This document shows positions 40,810-49,932 of a DNA stretch of 64,000 nucleotides, piece by piece. Both the position numbers and the translations under genes were made by a program. Below the pieces are notes generated by a model. That model worked only from the letters and a program-made list of their open reading frames with translations. It was not told where the DNA came from and did not search any database. The number at the start of each line of letters is the position of its first letter. The stretch's first letter is position 1. The stretch covers positions 34,340 to 98,339 of the forward strand of contig JAFADX010000121.1 of the NCBI GenBank assembly GCA_023424475.1, read 5' to 3'. Source of the stretch: Pseudomonadota bacterium (lineage in GTDB: Bacteria; Pseudomonadota; Alphaproteobacteria; Acetobacterales; Acetobacteraceae).

Positions 40810-43046
40810 CCGTTCCCGCCCTCCATCTGCCTCCGCTGCGGCATGGCCCCGAGATGCTGCGGGAGGAGGAGCCGATCGGCATTCCCGTGCGGCGGCTGTT
40901 CGCCGTGCTGCGCCGGCGCGCCTGGATCGTCGCCATCGTCGTGGCGGCGGGCCTGAGCGCGATGCTCGCCTGGCTGGGGCGCGCACCGCCCACATACCGC
41001 GCCGAAGCGTCCGTCCTCATCGAGCCGAGCAACACGCCGGTGAGCGACCTGCAGGCGATCTCGCCCGATACCGGGAACGCGAACCTCATCCGCACGCAGA
41101 TCGACATCCTGCGCTCGCCTGCCATCGCCCGGCGCGTCGTGGACGAACTCCACCTCACGGACTCGCCGGAGTTCACCGGCGGTCCCGGCCTGCTCACGCG
41201 CCTGACCATCATGCTGAACCAGAACTTCGGCCTCTTCCCCGAGGCGGCGCGCTGGCCGACATCGGGCGACCCGCGCGAGACGGCGGCGGCCATCCTCGCC
41301 TCGCGCATCGGTATCCAGAACGAGCCGCGCTCCAATGTCCTGAACATCTGGATCGAGACCGGATCGCCCGGGCTGAGCGCCAACATCGTCAACGCCCTGG
41401 CCAACGAGCTGCTCGAGTTCCGGCGGCGCCAGAAGACCGCCGCCATCGACCGCGCGCACACCTGGTTCAGTGCCAGGCTCGATCAGCTTGCCGAGCGCAT
41501 GCGCGCCTCCGAGCGGGCGATCGAGAACTACCGGATCGAGCATGGCCTGACCGAACTCATCGGCTCGCGCAGCGGCAGCGGCGGGACGCTCACCGTCAAC
41601 CGCCAGCAGCTCGACGACCTCTCCCGCCAGCTCGTAGCCGCCGAGACCGAGCGGCTGCGCAAGGAAGGCCAGCTCGCCGAGGCGGAGGCCGCCATGGCCC
41701 ATGGTGGCCGGGCCGATGCGCTGCCTGAGGTGATGAACTCCCCCATCATCCGCAACCTGCGCGACCAGGAAGCGCAGGCCGCGGCCCGGGAGGCGCAGCT
41801 TTCCGCCACGCTCGGCCGGCGCGCACCCGACCTGCGCGCGGCGAGTTCCCAGCGTGCCGGGCTGCAGCGCCGCCTCCGGGAGGAAATGGCGAACGCGCTT
41901 GCCGGGCTGCGCAGCGAGGTCGCGGCGGCGCGCGTGCAGGAGAGTTCCCTGCGCGAGCGCGTCGCGGCCCTGCGGCGCCTCGTCGCACAGGACAACGTGG
42001 CCGAGGTGCGCCTGCAGGGCCTGCAGGCCGAGGCACAGGCCAACCGCACGATCTACGAGAGCTTCCTGACCCGCGCCACGCAGCTCGCGAACGCTTCCGG
42101 CATCCAGCAGGCCGACGCCGAACTGGTCTCGGCGGCCGTCCCCTCCGAGGCGCCGAGCGGACCGAAGCGCGGGCGGCTGCTCGTCCTCGCCTTCGGTGGA
42201 TCGCTGGTGATCGGCGTGGTGCTCGTCTTCCTGGTGGAGCGGATGCAGGAAGGCTTCACGACGCCCGACGCGCTGGAGGCAGCGCTCGGCATCGCCTCGA
42301 TCGGCGTGATGCCGCTGACCGACCGCCGTGCCATGCAGGGCGGCACGAGCGTCGCCGCGGCGCAATATGCGGCCTCGATCGCGCGCCTGCGCGGCGTGCT
42401 GCAGGTGATGGGCGCGGAACGGCCGGTGCGCACCGTGGTCGTCACCTCCTCCCTGCCGCAGGAAGGCAAGTCGGCGCTCGTGCTGGGGCTCGCCCGCAGT
42501 GCCGCGCGCAGCGGTTCGCGCGTGCTGCTGGTCTGCGCGGACCTGCGCAATCCCCCGCACCTGCCTGAGCTCGGTTCGGGCGACGGGCCCGGCCTCGCGG
42601 AGATCCTGGCCGGCAACCTGGTCGGCAACGGCCGCGACGTGCTGCGCGAGGTCGAACGCGGCCTGCACGTCCTGCCGGCGGGCCGGCTGGCAGGCGATGC
42701 ACAGGAACTGCTGGGTTCGCCGCGCTTCGGCAGGTTCCTCGACTGGGCGGCGAGCAATTTCGACCTCGTCCTGATCGACACGCCACCCGTGCTGCCGGCG
42801 GCAGACGCCCTGCTCGTCGCGCGGCTGGCCGATGCGACGGTCTTCGCCGTGCGTTGGGAGCACACGCCGCGAGCCGCGGCCCGCGACGCGCTGCGGCTGC
42901 TTCATGGGTGCGGCGCACGCGTCGCCGGCGCCGTGATGACGCAGGTGCAGCTCCGCCACTTCGCCCGCCAGGCCAGCGACGGACTGGCCTATCTCTACCG
43001 CGACCATCGCGGCTACTACGGCCATCCGGAGGACGGCCGCGCGTGA
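40806..43046 (+). CDS. Wzc-type chain-length regulator and tyrosine autokinase
   Basis: A 746-residue fused polysaccharide co-polymerase and BY-kinase. The first membrane segment (about 36-56) follows IPVRRLFAVLRRRAW. A long coiled-coil periplasmic domain runs to about residue 455, and the second segment is LLVLAFGGSLVIGVVLVFLV. The cytoplasmic kinase has Walker A SLPQEGKSA with Lys555, Walker A' VCADLRNP with Asp579, and Walker B VLIDTPP with Asp658. A tyrosine-rich tail (YLYRDHRGYYGH) probably carries the autophosphorylation sites. No cognate Wzb phosphatase gene is in the window. It works with the Wza-type and Wzy-like proteins to set polymer length and drive export. Confidence 0.92.
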   Translation: MTVPALHLPPLRHGPEMLREEEPIGIPVRRLFAVLRRRAWIVAIVVAAGLSAMLAWLGRAPPTYRAEASVLIEPSNTPVSDLQAISPDTGNANLIRTQIDILRSPAIARRVVDELHLTDSPEFTGGPGLLTRLTIMLNQNFGLFPEAARWPTSGDPRETAAAILASRIGIQNEPRSNVLNIWIETGSPGLSANIVNALANELLEFRRRQKTAAIDRAHTWFSARLDQLAERMRASERAIENYRIEHGLTELIGSRSGSGGTLTVNRQQLDDLSRQLVAAETERLRKEGQLAEAEAAMAHGGRADALPEVMNSPIIRNLRDQEAQAAAREAQLSATLGRRAPDLRAASSQRAGLQRRLREEMANALAGLRSEVAAARVQESSLRERVAALRRLVAQDNVAEVRLQGLQAEAQANRTIYESFLTRATQLANASGIQQADAELVSAAVPSEAPSGPKRGRLLVLAFGGSLVIGVVLVFLVERMQEGFTTPDALEAALGIASIGVMPLTDRRAMQGGTSVAAAQYAASIARLRGVLQVMGAERPVRTVVVTSSLPQEGKSALVLGLARSAARSGSRVLLVCADLRNPPHLPELGSGDGPGLAEILAGNLVGNGRDVLREVERGLHVLPAGRLAGDAQELLGSPRFGRFLDWAASNFDLVLIDTPPVLPAADALLVARLADATVFAVRWEHTPRAAARDALRLLHGCGARVAGAVMTQVQLRHFARQASDGLAYLYRDHRGYYGHPEDGRA

Positions 43047-44515
43047 GCGCGACCGTCCTCGGTGTCGTTCTCGCCGCGCTGTGCATCCGCTACGCGGGTT
43101 CGGCGACGCAGCTCGTGCAGTTCGTGCTCGTTGCCGGTGTCTTCGAAGCGGCGGCAGCCTTCACCATCGGCGGCTCCGGCCTGCAGCCCGGCCTGGTGCC
43201 GGGTCTCACCCTCATCGGCCTCGTGACAAGCCAGTACATGGCGGGCCGGCGCAGCATCGCCGAGCCCACCGCGCTGCGCCTGCTGGCGCCCCTTCTCGTG
43301 CTCCTCGCCTATGCCGTGGTGAGTGCGGTGCTGCTGCCGCAGGCCTTCGCCGGCCGCATCATCGTCTGGCCGCAGCGCCTCGACGGGATCGCGCCGCAGC
43401 CCGTGCCCCTGGCCCCGGGCCAGGGCAACATGAACCAGGTCTTCTACCTGGCGGTGAACATCGCGCTCGCCCTGTCAGCCACGCTCGCGCTGGGGCGTGC
43501 GGGCACGCGATGGCGGAGCCTCGTGATGGCGTACCTGCTCGGCGGCTATCTCGTCGTCGGGCTGATGGCCTGGGAATTCGCCCATCGGACCTTGGGCGTG
43601 CCCTACCCCACCAGCGTGCTCCAGTCGAACCCCGGCTGGAGCATCGTGGAACAGAGCCTGGGGTTCCTGCCGCGGCTGCAGGGGCCCTTCTCGGAGCCCT
43701 CCGCCCTCGGCTTCTACATGTCGGGGCTCTGCCTTGCCTGCACCGGGCTCTGCCTGCGCGGCCAGCGGATCCTGCGTGCGGACGTCCTGCTGGTGCTCGG
43801 CTGTGCCGCGACCTTCCTCTCGACCTCCGCCACGGGGATCGCCTCGCTCGCCGTGGGGCTGCCCGCGATGGTCGCCGCGAACGCCCTTGCCGGGCGCGGG
43901 CAGTCGCTGCGCAGGCTCTGGCGGGTCCTCGCGATGCCGCTCGTCGGCAGCGTGCTGCTGATCGTGGTGGCGGTCCTGCTTCATCCCCCCTTGGCCGATG
44001 CCCTTGCCGGGATCCTGGAGTCCTTCCTGAACAAGACGGATACCGATTCCTTCAGCGAGCGCGGCGGCATGAACATCGTCGCCTGGGAGGCCTTTCTCTC
44101 GAGCGGCGGCCTCGGCATCGGCTGGGGCAGCACCAGGTCCTCGAGCGTGCTTCCCGGCCTGCTCGCCGGCGCCGGCGTCATCGGCGCGGTGACGGTCGTC
44201 TGGTTCGCGGGCCGGCTCGTCAGCCTGGTCCGCCAGGCGCGTCGCAGGGCGGCGCCCGACCATCCGGCTTTGCCGGCCATCGCCGCCTTCGGGTCCGCCC
44301 TGACAGGTCAGCTCATCGCCGCGATCTTCGCCGCGCCGGTCATCACCACGCCGATCTTCTATGTGCAGATCGGCATCCTCGCGGCCGCGGCGATCCGCAT
44401 CAGGATCGATTCCCGCGTGCCTGCCATGGCCTCGGCGCCCAGGCCCGCACGGGCGATGCCGGCCGCCGTGTCGTCCCGGCTGGCGCGCCCCATGCCGGCC
44501 GGCCGGGCGCGCTGA
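43043..44515 (+). CDS. O-antigen polymerase/ligase-like membrane protein (Wzy-like)
   Basis: A 490-residue integral membrane protein with about 11-12 hydrophobic segments. A large loop near residues 200-235 contains QSNPGWSIVEQSLGFLPRLQ and GPFSEPSALGFYMSG, and a later one has FSERGGMNIVAWEAFLSSGG. The Wzy_C/ligase type of periplasmic loop with GIGWGSTRSSS is typical of exopolysaccharide polymerases in alphaproteobacterial loci. The start is GTG at 43043, overlapping the kinase stop as GTGA. It is assigned as polymerase because it sits with the Wzc and glycosyltransferase genes; a ligase role cannot be excluded by sequence. Confidence 0.8.
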   Translation: MSATVLGVVLAALCIRYAGSATQLVQFVLVAGVFEAAAAFTIGGSGLQPGLVPGLTLIGLVTSQYMAGRRSIAEPTALRLLAPLLVLLAYAVVSAVLLPQAFAGRIIVWPQRLDGIAPQPVPLAPGQGNMNQVFYLAVNIALALSATLALGRAGTRWRSLVMAYLLGGYLVVGLMAWEFAHRTLGVPYPTSVLQSNPGWSIVEQSLGFLPRLQGPFSEPSALGFYMSGLCLACTGLCLRGQRILRADVLLVLGCAATFLSTSATGIASLAVGLPAMVAANALAGRGQSLRRLWRVLAMPLVGSVLLIVVAVLLHPPLADALAGILESFLNKTDTDSFSERGGMNIVAWEAFLSSGGLGIGWGSTRSSSVLPGLLAGAGVIGAVTVVWFAGRLVSLVRQARRRAAPDHPALPAIAAFGSALTGQLIAAIFAAPVITTPIFYVQIGILAAAAIRIRIDSRVPAMASAPRPARAMPAAVSSRLARPMPAGRAR

Positions 44516-44610
44516 GGCACGCCGGCACGGCGCCATCCGGGACGATCGTTGGTGTCCGAGGGGAAGACAGCCGCGGGCCGCGGGGTGGCGCGGCCCCGGG
44601 ATGCTCGGAG

Positions 44611-44629
44611 GGGGCGGCAGCGCCGCCCC
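44611..44629. terminator. GC hairpin between converging Wzy-like and Crp/Fnr genes
   Basis: GGGGCGGC (44611-44618), loop AGC, GCCGCCCC (44622-44629) is a perfect 8-bp stem lying just before the end of the - strand regulator. There is no T-tract, so it would be at best a weak or factor-assisted terminator serving both directions. Confidence 0.45.
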
Positions 44630-44634
44630 GCACC

Positions 44635-45246
44635 TCAGCGGCCGATGAACTCGAGCGGCGCCCGGTGCAGGATCTGCACCGTCTGGGAATCGGGCAGCGT
44701 GATCAGCCCGTCCGAAACCATCTGCGTGAAGTTCCTGCAGACGGTTTCAGGCGACAGGCAGAGATAGTCGGCGATGTCGTAGCGCGACATCGGCAGCCGG
44801 AAGCTCACCTCTGCCGGTGCGATGCGCCCGGACATCTCGAGCAGGAAGGCCGCAAGCTTCTCGCGTGCGTTCTTGTGCCCGAGCATGAAGAGGCGCGACT
44901 GCATCGCATCGATGCGCGCCTGCGCGAGATCCGCCTCCTCATCGTCAAGGTGGTCCGCCGAGAGCAGGCTGACGCGCGAGGGCGAGACTGCCTCGATGCT
45001 GCCATTATGGCGGCGTACCTCACCGATCCCGATCCCGTCTCCGGGAAACAGGAAGTCGGTGATCTGCCGCCGTCCGTCATGGAGCGGATGGCAGACCCGG
45101 AGGCAGCCTTCAAGGACGCGTACCGCGACGAAGTCGCAGCGTTCCGGAGCCCTGAGGACCTCGCCGCGTCGCATGCGGCGATCGGGTGTTCGTGTGGAAA
45201 CCCGCAGTTCCATCGGAACTGCGGCGATGTCATGCCGGATCAACAT
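44635..45246 (-). CDS. Crp/Fnr family transcriptional regulator
   Basis: A 203-residue regulator with an N-terminal cyclic-nucleotide-binding-like beta barrel (RVCHPLHDGRRQITDFLFPG, then GDGIGIGEV) and a C-terminal HTH_Crp domain with MSRYDIADYLCLSPETVCR as recognition region. FixK-like proteins without an iron-sulfur cluster look like this: the cysteine cluster of Fnr is absent from the N-terminus. It lies downstream of and in the same direction as the FixJ-type gene, with a 114-bp gap, recalling FixJ-FixK cascades. A TGAT-N6-ATCA dyad 35 bp upstream may be an operator, but the spacing is not that of a standard Fnr box. Confidence 0.88.
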   Translation of the reverse strand: MLIRHDIAAVPMELRVSTRTPDRRMRRGEVLRAPERCDFVAVRVLEGCLRVCHPLHDGRRQITDFLFPGDGIGIGEVRRHNGSIEAVSPSRVSLLSADHLDDEEADLAQARIDAMQSRLFMLGHKNAREKLAAFLLEMSGRIAPAEVSFRLPMSRYDIADYLCLSPETVCRNFTQMVSDGLITLPDSQTVQILHRAPLEFIGR

Positions 45247-45360
45247 GGCATTCTCCGCGCTGGGGGTGGCGTGGATCGCCTGATAACGGGATCAAGCTAC
45301 GCGGTGCTTTGCTGCACCGCCATACGGGAAACCCCTAACGTGATGACAGCGTGATTTCGC

Positions 45361-46035
45361 TCACGCCGAACGTGAAATCGCATCACCCTTCGGCGTCGAT
45401 CGCTCTGCAAAACCTGCCTCGAGCGCCAGCCGCACGAGTTCCGTGACGCAGCTGGCGCCGGATTTGCGGAAGATGCGCGTGCGGTGAACCTCGACGGTGC
45501 GCGGGCTCATGTGCAGAGCGTTCGCGACCGCCTTGTTCGACCCCCGCGCAACAAAGGCGGCAAGGACTTCCCTCTCCCGCGGCGTGAGGCTTTCGAGGCG
45601 CGCTCGCGCGGCGGTGTCCTCGGGCACGCGGCGGGCCGTCTCGAGTTCGCCACAGGCCGTCCTGACCGTCTCGAGCAGGGTGTCCGGATCGACGGGCTTC
45701 TCCAGGAAATGGACGGCGCCGGCGCGCATCGCCTCGACGGCGACCGGCACGGTCGCATGCCCCGAAAGCAGGATGACGGCGAGCGGCGTGCCCCTGGCCT
45801 GCGCCCGTTCGCGCAGGAGGCGCAGCAGGCTGACGCCGCTGCGGCCGGGCATGCGGACATCGCTGATGACAAGCGTGGGTGCCTCCCCGTCCAACTGCGA
45901 GGATGGCGAGGCCAGGAATTCGTCCGCCGATGAATGGCAACGAACTGAATACCCGCGACGCGTGAGGAAGGCCGCCAGGGATTCGCGGATCCCGGCGTCG
46001 TCATCGACGATATGTAGAGATATAGTTGTATTCAT
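45361..46035 (-). CDS. FixJ-type response regulator (receiver + LuxR HTH)
   Basis: A 224-residue two-component regulator. The receiver starts ISLHIVDDDAGIRESL and has the phosphorylation site Asp59 in VISDVRMPG and the conserved Lys in FLEKPVD. The output domain LTPREREVLAAFVARGSNKA with MSPRTVEVHRTRIFRKSGA is a LuxR/FixJ helix-turn-helix. The start at 46035 places the receiver at the N-terminus; an ATG at 46113 with AAAGAGG upstream would add 26 residues and is a real alternative. It is divergent from the histidine kinase at 46339, its probable partner. It may regulate polysaccharide genes, the kinase-porin pair or the downstream Crp/Fnr gene. Confidence 0.9.
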   Translation of the reverse strand: MNTTISLHIVDDDAGIRESLAAFLTRRGYSVRCHSSADEFLASPSSQLDGEAPTLVISDVRMPGRSGVSLLRLLRERAQARGTPLAVILLSGHATVPVAVEAMRAGAVHFLEKPVDPDTLLETVRTACGELETARRVPEDTAARARLESLTPREREVLAAFVARGSNKAVANALHMSPRTVEVHRTRIFRKSGASCVTELVRLALEAGFAERSTPKGDAISRSA

Positions 46036-46338
46036 GCTATCTTCTTCGTCGATTGAGAAATGGCGCAGCGAATCCGTATGATCTGACGCCGCAAGACGTA
46101 TTGTTTTCCGCATCGACCTCTTTCACGGCCAATCAATAAATCTCGAGACTTGTCATTTGCAAGCGACTCGTGCAGGTTTTTAGCCGGGGGCGAAGAGGAG
46201 TTTCTGGGATCATGTCATTCGTCCACCCTGAATCTACCCTGGGTAGATAATCCGACGCGGCTCCGAAGTGACCGGAGACATGTCGCTGAAATTGGAACGC
46301 CCGGACGCCGGCTCTCCCGCCGGGGAGGATGGTCGGTC
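46036..46338. promoter_or_regulatory. Divergent control region with perfect 17-bp dyad
   Basis: This 303-bp gap between the response regulator and histidine kinase genes is clearly less GC-rich than its surroundings. It contains ATCTACCC (46232-46239), T, GGGTAGAT (46241-46248), a perfect inverted repeat about 90 bp upstream of the kinase start and 197 bp upstream of the regulator start. Such a dyad is a good candidate operator for a dimeric LuxR-type regulator. No other copy was noticed in the window. Confidence 0.55.
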
Positions 46339-48036
46339 GTGCGCACGGCCGCCGCCATGATCCGCCTGCGGCATCGCGAGTCGCGACCAAAGCCCTGGCC
46401 TTGGCTGGTGCTTGCCACCGCCTTCACGGTCCTCGCGACACTGGCCCTGCCGGTGACCAGGCACTTCGTCTTCGGAGAGCCGGGCGCGGTCGGGCGGCAG
46501 GCGGCGCTGCGCCTTGCCGCACGCAGTGCCGAAACGGCGCGCGAGGCCGTCGTCGCGACGATCGAGAATGCGCGGACGACGAGCCGTGCCGTCCTCGCGG
46601 CGGCGGGGGATGGCCCGGTCCTGCTGTCCGGCAGCAGCACGGCCGAGGTCGAGGTCACGCTGCGCGAACATGCCTCGGGCGAGCCGGACGGATTCGCGGT
46701 GCGGCTCGGGGGATCTTCGGGCGGCACGCCGGCCCTCGTCTTCGAACGGTGGCGCTCCGGCGCGGCTTCCGGTGCCGCCCGGGTCGCGACCATCCGGATG
46801 CCGATCCCGGTCCTTGCCGGCGCGCAGCCGGCGACGGGCCTTGTCGACACCGCGACCCGCCGCGGCGTGATGCTGGGCGGACCGCCCGTGCCGCCACGCA
46901 TCGACCAGGCCATCCTCGCGGCCATCGCAGCCGGCCCGCCCTCGCGCTCGCATGTGGTCCTGCCCTCTGCGGATGGCGAAGAAACCAGCCTTGCCGCCTG
47001 GACGGCGGTGCCCGGCACCGGCTTCGTGACCTTCGCGGCCGTGCCTGTGGTGCCGGAAGCAGGGCAGTCTGCCGTCCTCTGGTTCCTCGCCTCCCTGCTG
47101 GCCGGCGCGGCGGCGCTGGTATTCCTGCTCCTCTACGGCAACCGCGAGCGGCGCCGCCTCAGCGATGACCTCGCGCGCGCGCGACAGGATCACGAGGCCG
47201 CCATCCGCGCCCTGTCGGAGCGCCAGAACCTCGAGACGCTGGGCCGCCTGACTGCCGGCGTCGCGCACGACATGGGCAACGTGATGCAGACCGTGGAATT
47301 CTACCTTCGGTCCATTCCCGACTCCCTCGACGACCGCGAGGCGACCCTGCGCCTGATCGAGCGGGCCCGCAGCGCCGCGCGCCGCGGCGCCGTCGGGGCT
47401 CGCGACCTTCTCGCGCTCGCGCGCGGCAGCGCGCGTCCGCCCGAGGCGATCGACCTGCGCCCGCTGCTGACCGAACTCGGCGAGGTCATGCAGGAACTGC
47501 TCGGGGAACGGTTCACCGTCCGCCTGAACCTGCCGCTCGCCCTGCCGCGCGTGCTCGCCGAGCCCGGCGATCTCGAGGCGATGCTGATCAACCTCGCGAC
47601 CAATGCGCGCGACGCCATGGCCGAGGCTGGTCACGGCGTCCTCGGCATCTCCGTCGCGCTGATCGGCAGCCCGGACGCCCCGGTCGGGCCGAACGACGTG
47701 ACGGGCGGCGAATGGGTCCGCATCGACATCACCGACACCGGCATCGGCATGCCGCCCGAGGTGCTCGAACGCGCCATGGAGCCCTTCTTCACCACCAAGC
47801 CCCGCGGGCGCGGCACCGGCCTCGGCCTCGCCCTGGCGCGCGAGTTCGCCGAGCGCTCGGGCGGCATGCTCCACATCGAGAGCACGCCCGGCAGCGGCAC
47901 TCGCACGAGTATTTTTCTCCACCCCGCATCGGAGGCTGGCCCTGGGACTGCTACCGATGCCAGCCTGTCCGCGGGGGATGGGGGCGCCGGACTGGCCGGG
48001 CCCGAAGCCGCGGGGGACATCCATGCACCGGGATGA
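46339..48036 (+). CDS. Membrane sensor histidine kinase
   Basis: A 565-residue sensor kinase. A membrane segment at about 22-45 and a second near 252-272 (AVLWFLASLLAGAAALVFLL) bracket a periplasmic sensory domain of about 200 residues with no family I recognise. The kinase core has the H box LTAGVAHDMGNVMQ with His310, the N box INLATNARDAM, DTGIGMPPEV and the G2 box GRGTGLGLAL. The HDMGN form of the H box is atypical. The start is taken as GTG 46339, with GGGGAGG upstream; ATG 46357 is an alternative. The response regulator is encoded divergently. Its stop lies 4 bp before the beta-barrel start, so the two are co-transcribed. Confidence 0.87.
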   Translation: MRTAAAMIRLRHRESRPKPWPWLVLATAFTVLATLALPVTRHFVFGEPGAVGRQAALRLAARSAETAREAVVATIENARTTSRAVLAAAGDGPVLLSGSSTAEVEVTLREHASGEPDGFAVRLGGSSGGTPALVFERWRSGAASGAARVATIRMPIPVLAGAQPATGLVDTATRRGVMLGGPPVPPRIDQAILAAIAAGPPSRSHVVLPSADGEETSLAAWTAVPGTGFVTFAAVPVVPEAGQSAVLWFLASLLAGAAALVFLLLYGNRERRRLSDDLARARQDHEAAIRALSERQNLETLGRLTAGVAHDMGNVMQTVEFYLRSIPDSLDDREATLRLIERARSAARRGAVGARDLLALARGSARPPEAIDLRPLLTELGEVMQELLGERFTVRLNLPLALPRVLAEPGDLEAMLINLATNARDAMAEAGHGVLGISVALIGSPDAPVGPNDVTGGEWVRIDITDTGIGMPPEVLERAMEPFFTTKPRGRGTGLGLALAREFAERSGGMLHIESTPGSGTRTSIFLHPASEAGPGTATDASLSAGDGGAGLAGPEAAGDIHAPG

Positions 48037-48040
48037 TGGG

Positions 48041-49315
48041 ATGACGCAGCGTACCGCGGCGGCGAAGTGGATCACCGGCGGGCTCGCGATCTGCCTTGCG
48101 ACGCTGCCGGGCCTCGCGGGAAGCGCCCTTGCGCAGGAGGACATCCAGGTCGCGCCCAATCGCGGCCAGACCGTCATGGAACGCCCGCGGCCCGAGGTCG
48201 ACCCGGTCGGCGTGCGGCTCGGCAGCTTCCGGCTCGACGCCTCTGCCACTGCGGGCGTCGGCTATGACGACAACCTGCTCGGCACCCCGTCGAACCGCGT
48301 TGGGGATGGCTTCGGCGAGGTCGCCGCGCGCGCGAGCCTGATCAGCGACTGGACCCGCCACCAGGTCGGCGCGCGAGCCGGCATCGTCGACCGGCGCTAT
48401 TTCAGCAACAGCACCTTCGACTGGACCGACTGGGATGCCTCGGCCTTCGGCCGCTACGACATCAGCGGCGATACCTCGGTCTCCGGCGCCTACACTCATC
48501 TCCGCCAGCACCTGAGCCCGCAGAGCGTCGACGTTCAGCAATCGGGCTTCACCGAGCCGGTGCCGTACAATGTCGACCAGTTCGACGTCGGCGGCCTCAC
48601 CCGCTTCAACCGGGTGCCGTTCGGCCTGTCGGCCACCTACGCGATGTACCGCTACGACAACGTCGCGGGTCCGGGCGGCAACGTCTCCGCCTACGACTAC
48701 GATACCCTGATCCTGCGGCTGGACAGCGGCTACGACTTCGTCCAGGGCCGCGGCGTCACGGTGGGGCTGCGCTACCAGAACGTGAACTACACGAACTCCG
48801 CCGCGAGCGATCGCGATAGCCAGACCTGGGCCGCCCTCGTGGGGTTCCGCTACGACTTCGACGGGGTGTGGGCGGCGCGGATCGCCGTCGGCTACGCATG
48901 GCGCGACTACGACGGACCTCAGTTCAAGTCGCTCGGCACCCCGGCCGTGGAGGCCAACGTCACCTGGAATGCGACGGCGCTGACGACGCTCAACCTGACG
49001 GCAAGCCGCTCGATCCAGGAATCCATCCGCAGCAATACGGCGAGCTACGTCAGCAACTACGCCCAGCTCCGCGCCGACCACGAACTGCTGCGCAACGTCC
49101 TGATCTCGGCCTGGGCCGGCATCGGCGGGCAGGAGTATCAGCAGCCGACGCAGCGGGCGACGGACCTCATCTTCGGCGCCTCCGCGACCTGGCTGATCAA
49201 CCGCAACTTTGCCCTGACGCTGAACTACGCCTACGTCGACCGGGTTTCCGCGACGGGCGGGCTGCAGGAATACGACCAGAACGTCGTCATGCTCCGGCTG
49301 CGGGCGGCGCTGTAG
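48041..49315 (+). CDS. Outer-membrane beta-barrel protein (polysaccharide-locus BBP2 type)
   Basis: A 424-residue secreted protein with a signal peptide (ITGGLAICLATLPGLAGSALA, cleaved near Ala-Gln). It consists of alternating amphipathic strands rich in aromatic residues, ending in VVMLRLRAAL. Features such as SATAGVGYDDNLLGTPSNR and DWTRHQVGARAGIVDRRYF match the BBP2/OMP family common in exopolysaccharide loci, where it may complete the outer-membrane conduit beside short Wza/GumB-type proteins. The start could also be 48023, inside the kinase gene, but the start at 48041 gives a better signal peptide. It directly follows the histidine kinase, an unusual pairing. Confidence 0.83.
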   Translation: MTQRTAAAKWITGGLAICLATLPGLAGSALAQEDIQVAPNRGQTVMERPRPEVDPVGVRLGSFRLDASATAGVGYDDNLLGTPSNRVGDGFGEVAARASLISDWTRHQVGARAGIVDRRYFSNSTFDWTDWDASAFGRYDISGDTSVSGAYTHLRQHLSPQSVDVQQSGFTEPVPYNVDQFDVGGLTRFNRVPFGLSATYAMYRYDNVAGPGGNVSAYDYDTLILRLDSGYDFVQGRGVTVGLRYQNVNYTNSAASDRDSQTWAALVGFRYDFDGVWAARIAVGYAWRDYDGPQFKSLGTPAVEANVTWNATALTTLNLTASRSIQESIRSNTASYVSNYAQLRADHELLRNVLISAWAGIGGQEYQQPTQRATDLIFGASATWLINRNFALTLNYAYVDRVSATGGLQEYDQNVVMLRLRAAL

Positions 49316-49398
49316 GGCAGCGGTCGGGCGCCTGCGCGGCCGGAGGCGCCGGTGGAGAGCCATGCCGCGTCCTCGGCGGCGCTCCCGCGGATATCGCC

Positions 49399-49932
49399 TC
49401 ACGCCGGCGGGTAGCGGATCTCCAGGATCTCGACGTCCTCGGTCCCCGACGGCGTCCGGACCCTGCGCAGGTCGCCGACCCGGGCGCCGAGCAGCGCGCG
49501 GGCCACCGGCGCCACCCAGGAGATGTCGCCCTTCTCCGCTTCCGCCTCGTCCACGCCGACGATGCGGATGGTCACCTCGGCATCGTCGGACACGCGCGCA
49601 TAGGTGACGGTCGCGCCGAAGAAGACCTGGTCCTGCCGGGGCTGCGCGGCCGGATCGACCACCTGCACGCGCTCGAGCCGCCTGCGCAGGAACCGCACCC
49701 GGCCGTCGATCTGGCGCAGCCGGCGCTTGCCATACTGGTAGTCCGCGTTTTCCGAACGGTCACCGAGCGAGGCCGCCCAGGCGACCACCTCGACCACCTT
49801 CGGACGCTCGTCCTCCCACAGCGCGCGCAGTTCCTCGCGCAGCGCCGCCGCGCCGGCCGGGGTCATGTAGAAGGGTGTGCCGGGCGGAAGGCCGGGCGGG
49901 CCGGCCTCGCCGTCCTCGTCGTCGTCGCTCAC
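49399..49932 (-). CDS. greB: Transcription elongation factor GreB
   Basis: A 177-residue factor that rescues backtracked RNA polymerase by stimulating transcript cleavage. The N-terminal coiled coil begins FYMTPAGAAALREELRALW and contains the acidic tip LGDRSENADYQYGKRRL. The C-terminal FKBP-like domain includes VFFGATVTYARV and KGDISWVAPVARALLGARVG. The start is GTG at 49932, overlapping the phosphatase stop as GTGA; the first 25 residues are acidic and disordered. Last gene of the long - strand run, as often found downstream of hfq-hflX in related genomes. Confidence 0.92.
   Translation of the reverse strand: MSDDDEDGEAGPPGLPPGTPFYMTPAGAAALREELRALWEDERPKVVEVVAWAASLGDRSENADYQYGKRRLRQIDGRVRFLRRRLERVQVVDPAAQPRQDQVFFGATVTYARVSDDAEVTIRIVGVDEAEAEKGDISWVAPVARALLGARVGDLRRVRTPSGTEDVEILEIRYPPA

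Noticed and set aside
45281..45294. TGAT-N6-ATCA upstream of the Crp/Fnr gene as an Fnr/FixK box
   Set aside because: The Fnr/FixK consensus is TTGAT-N4-ATCAA; here the spacer is 6. Kept only as a possible dyad.
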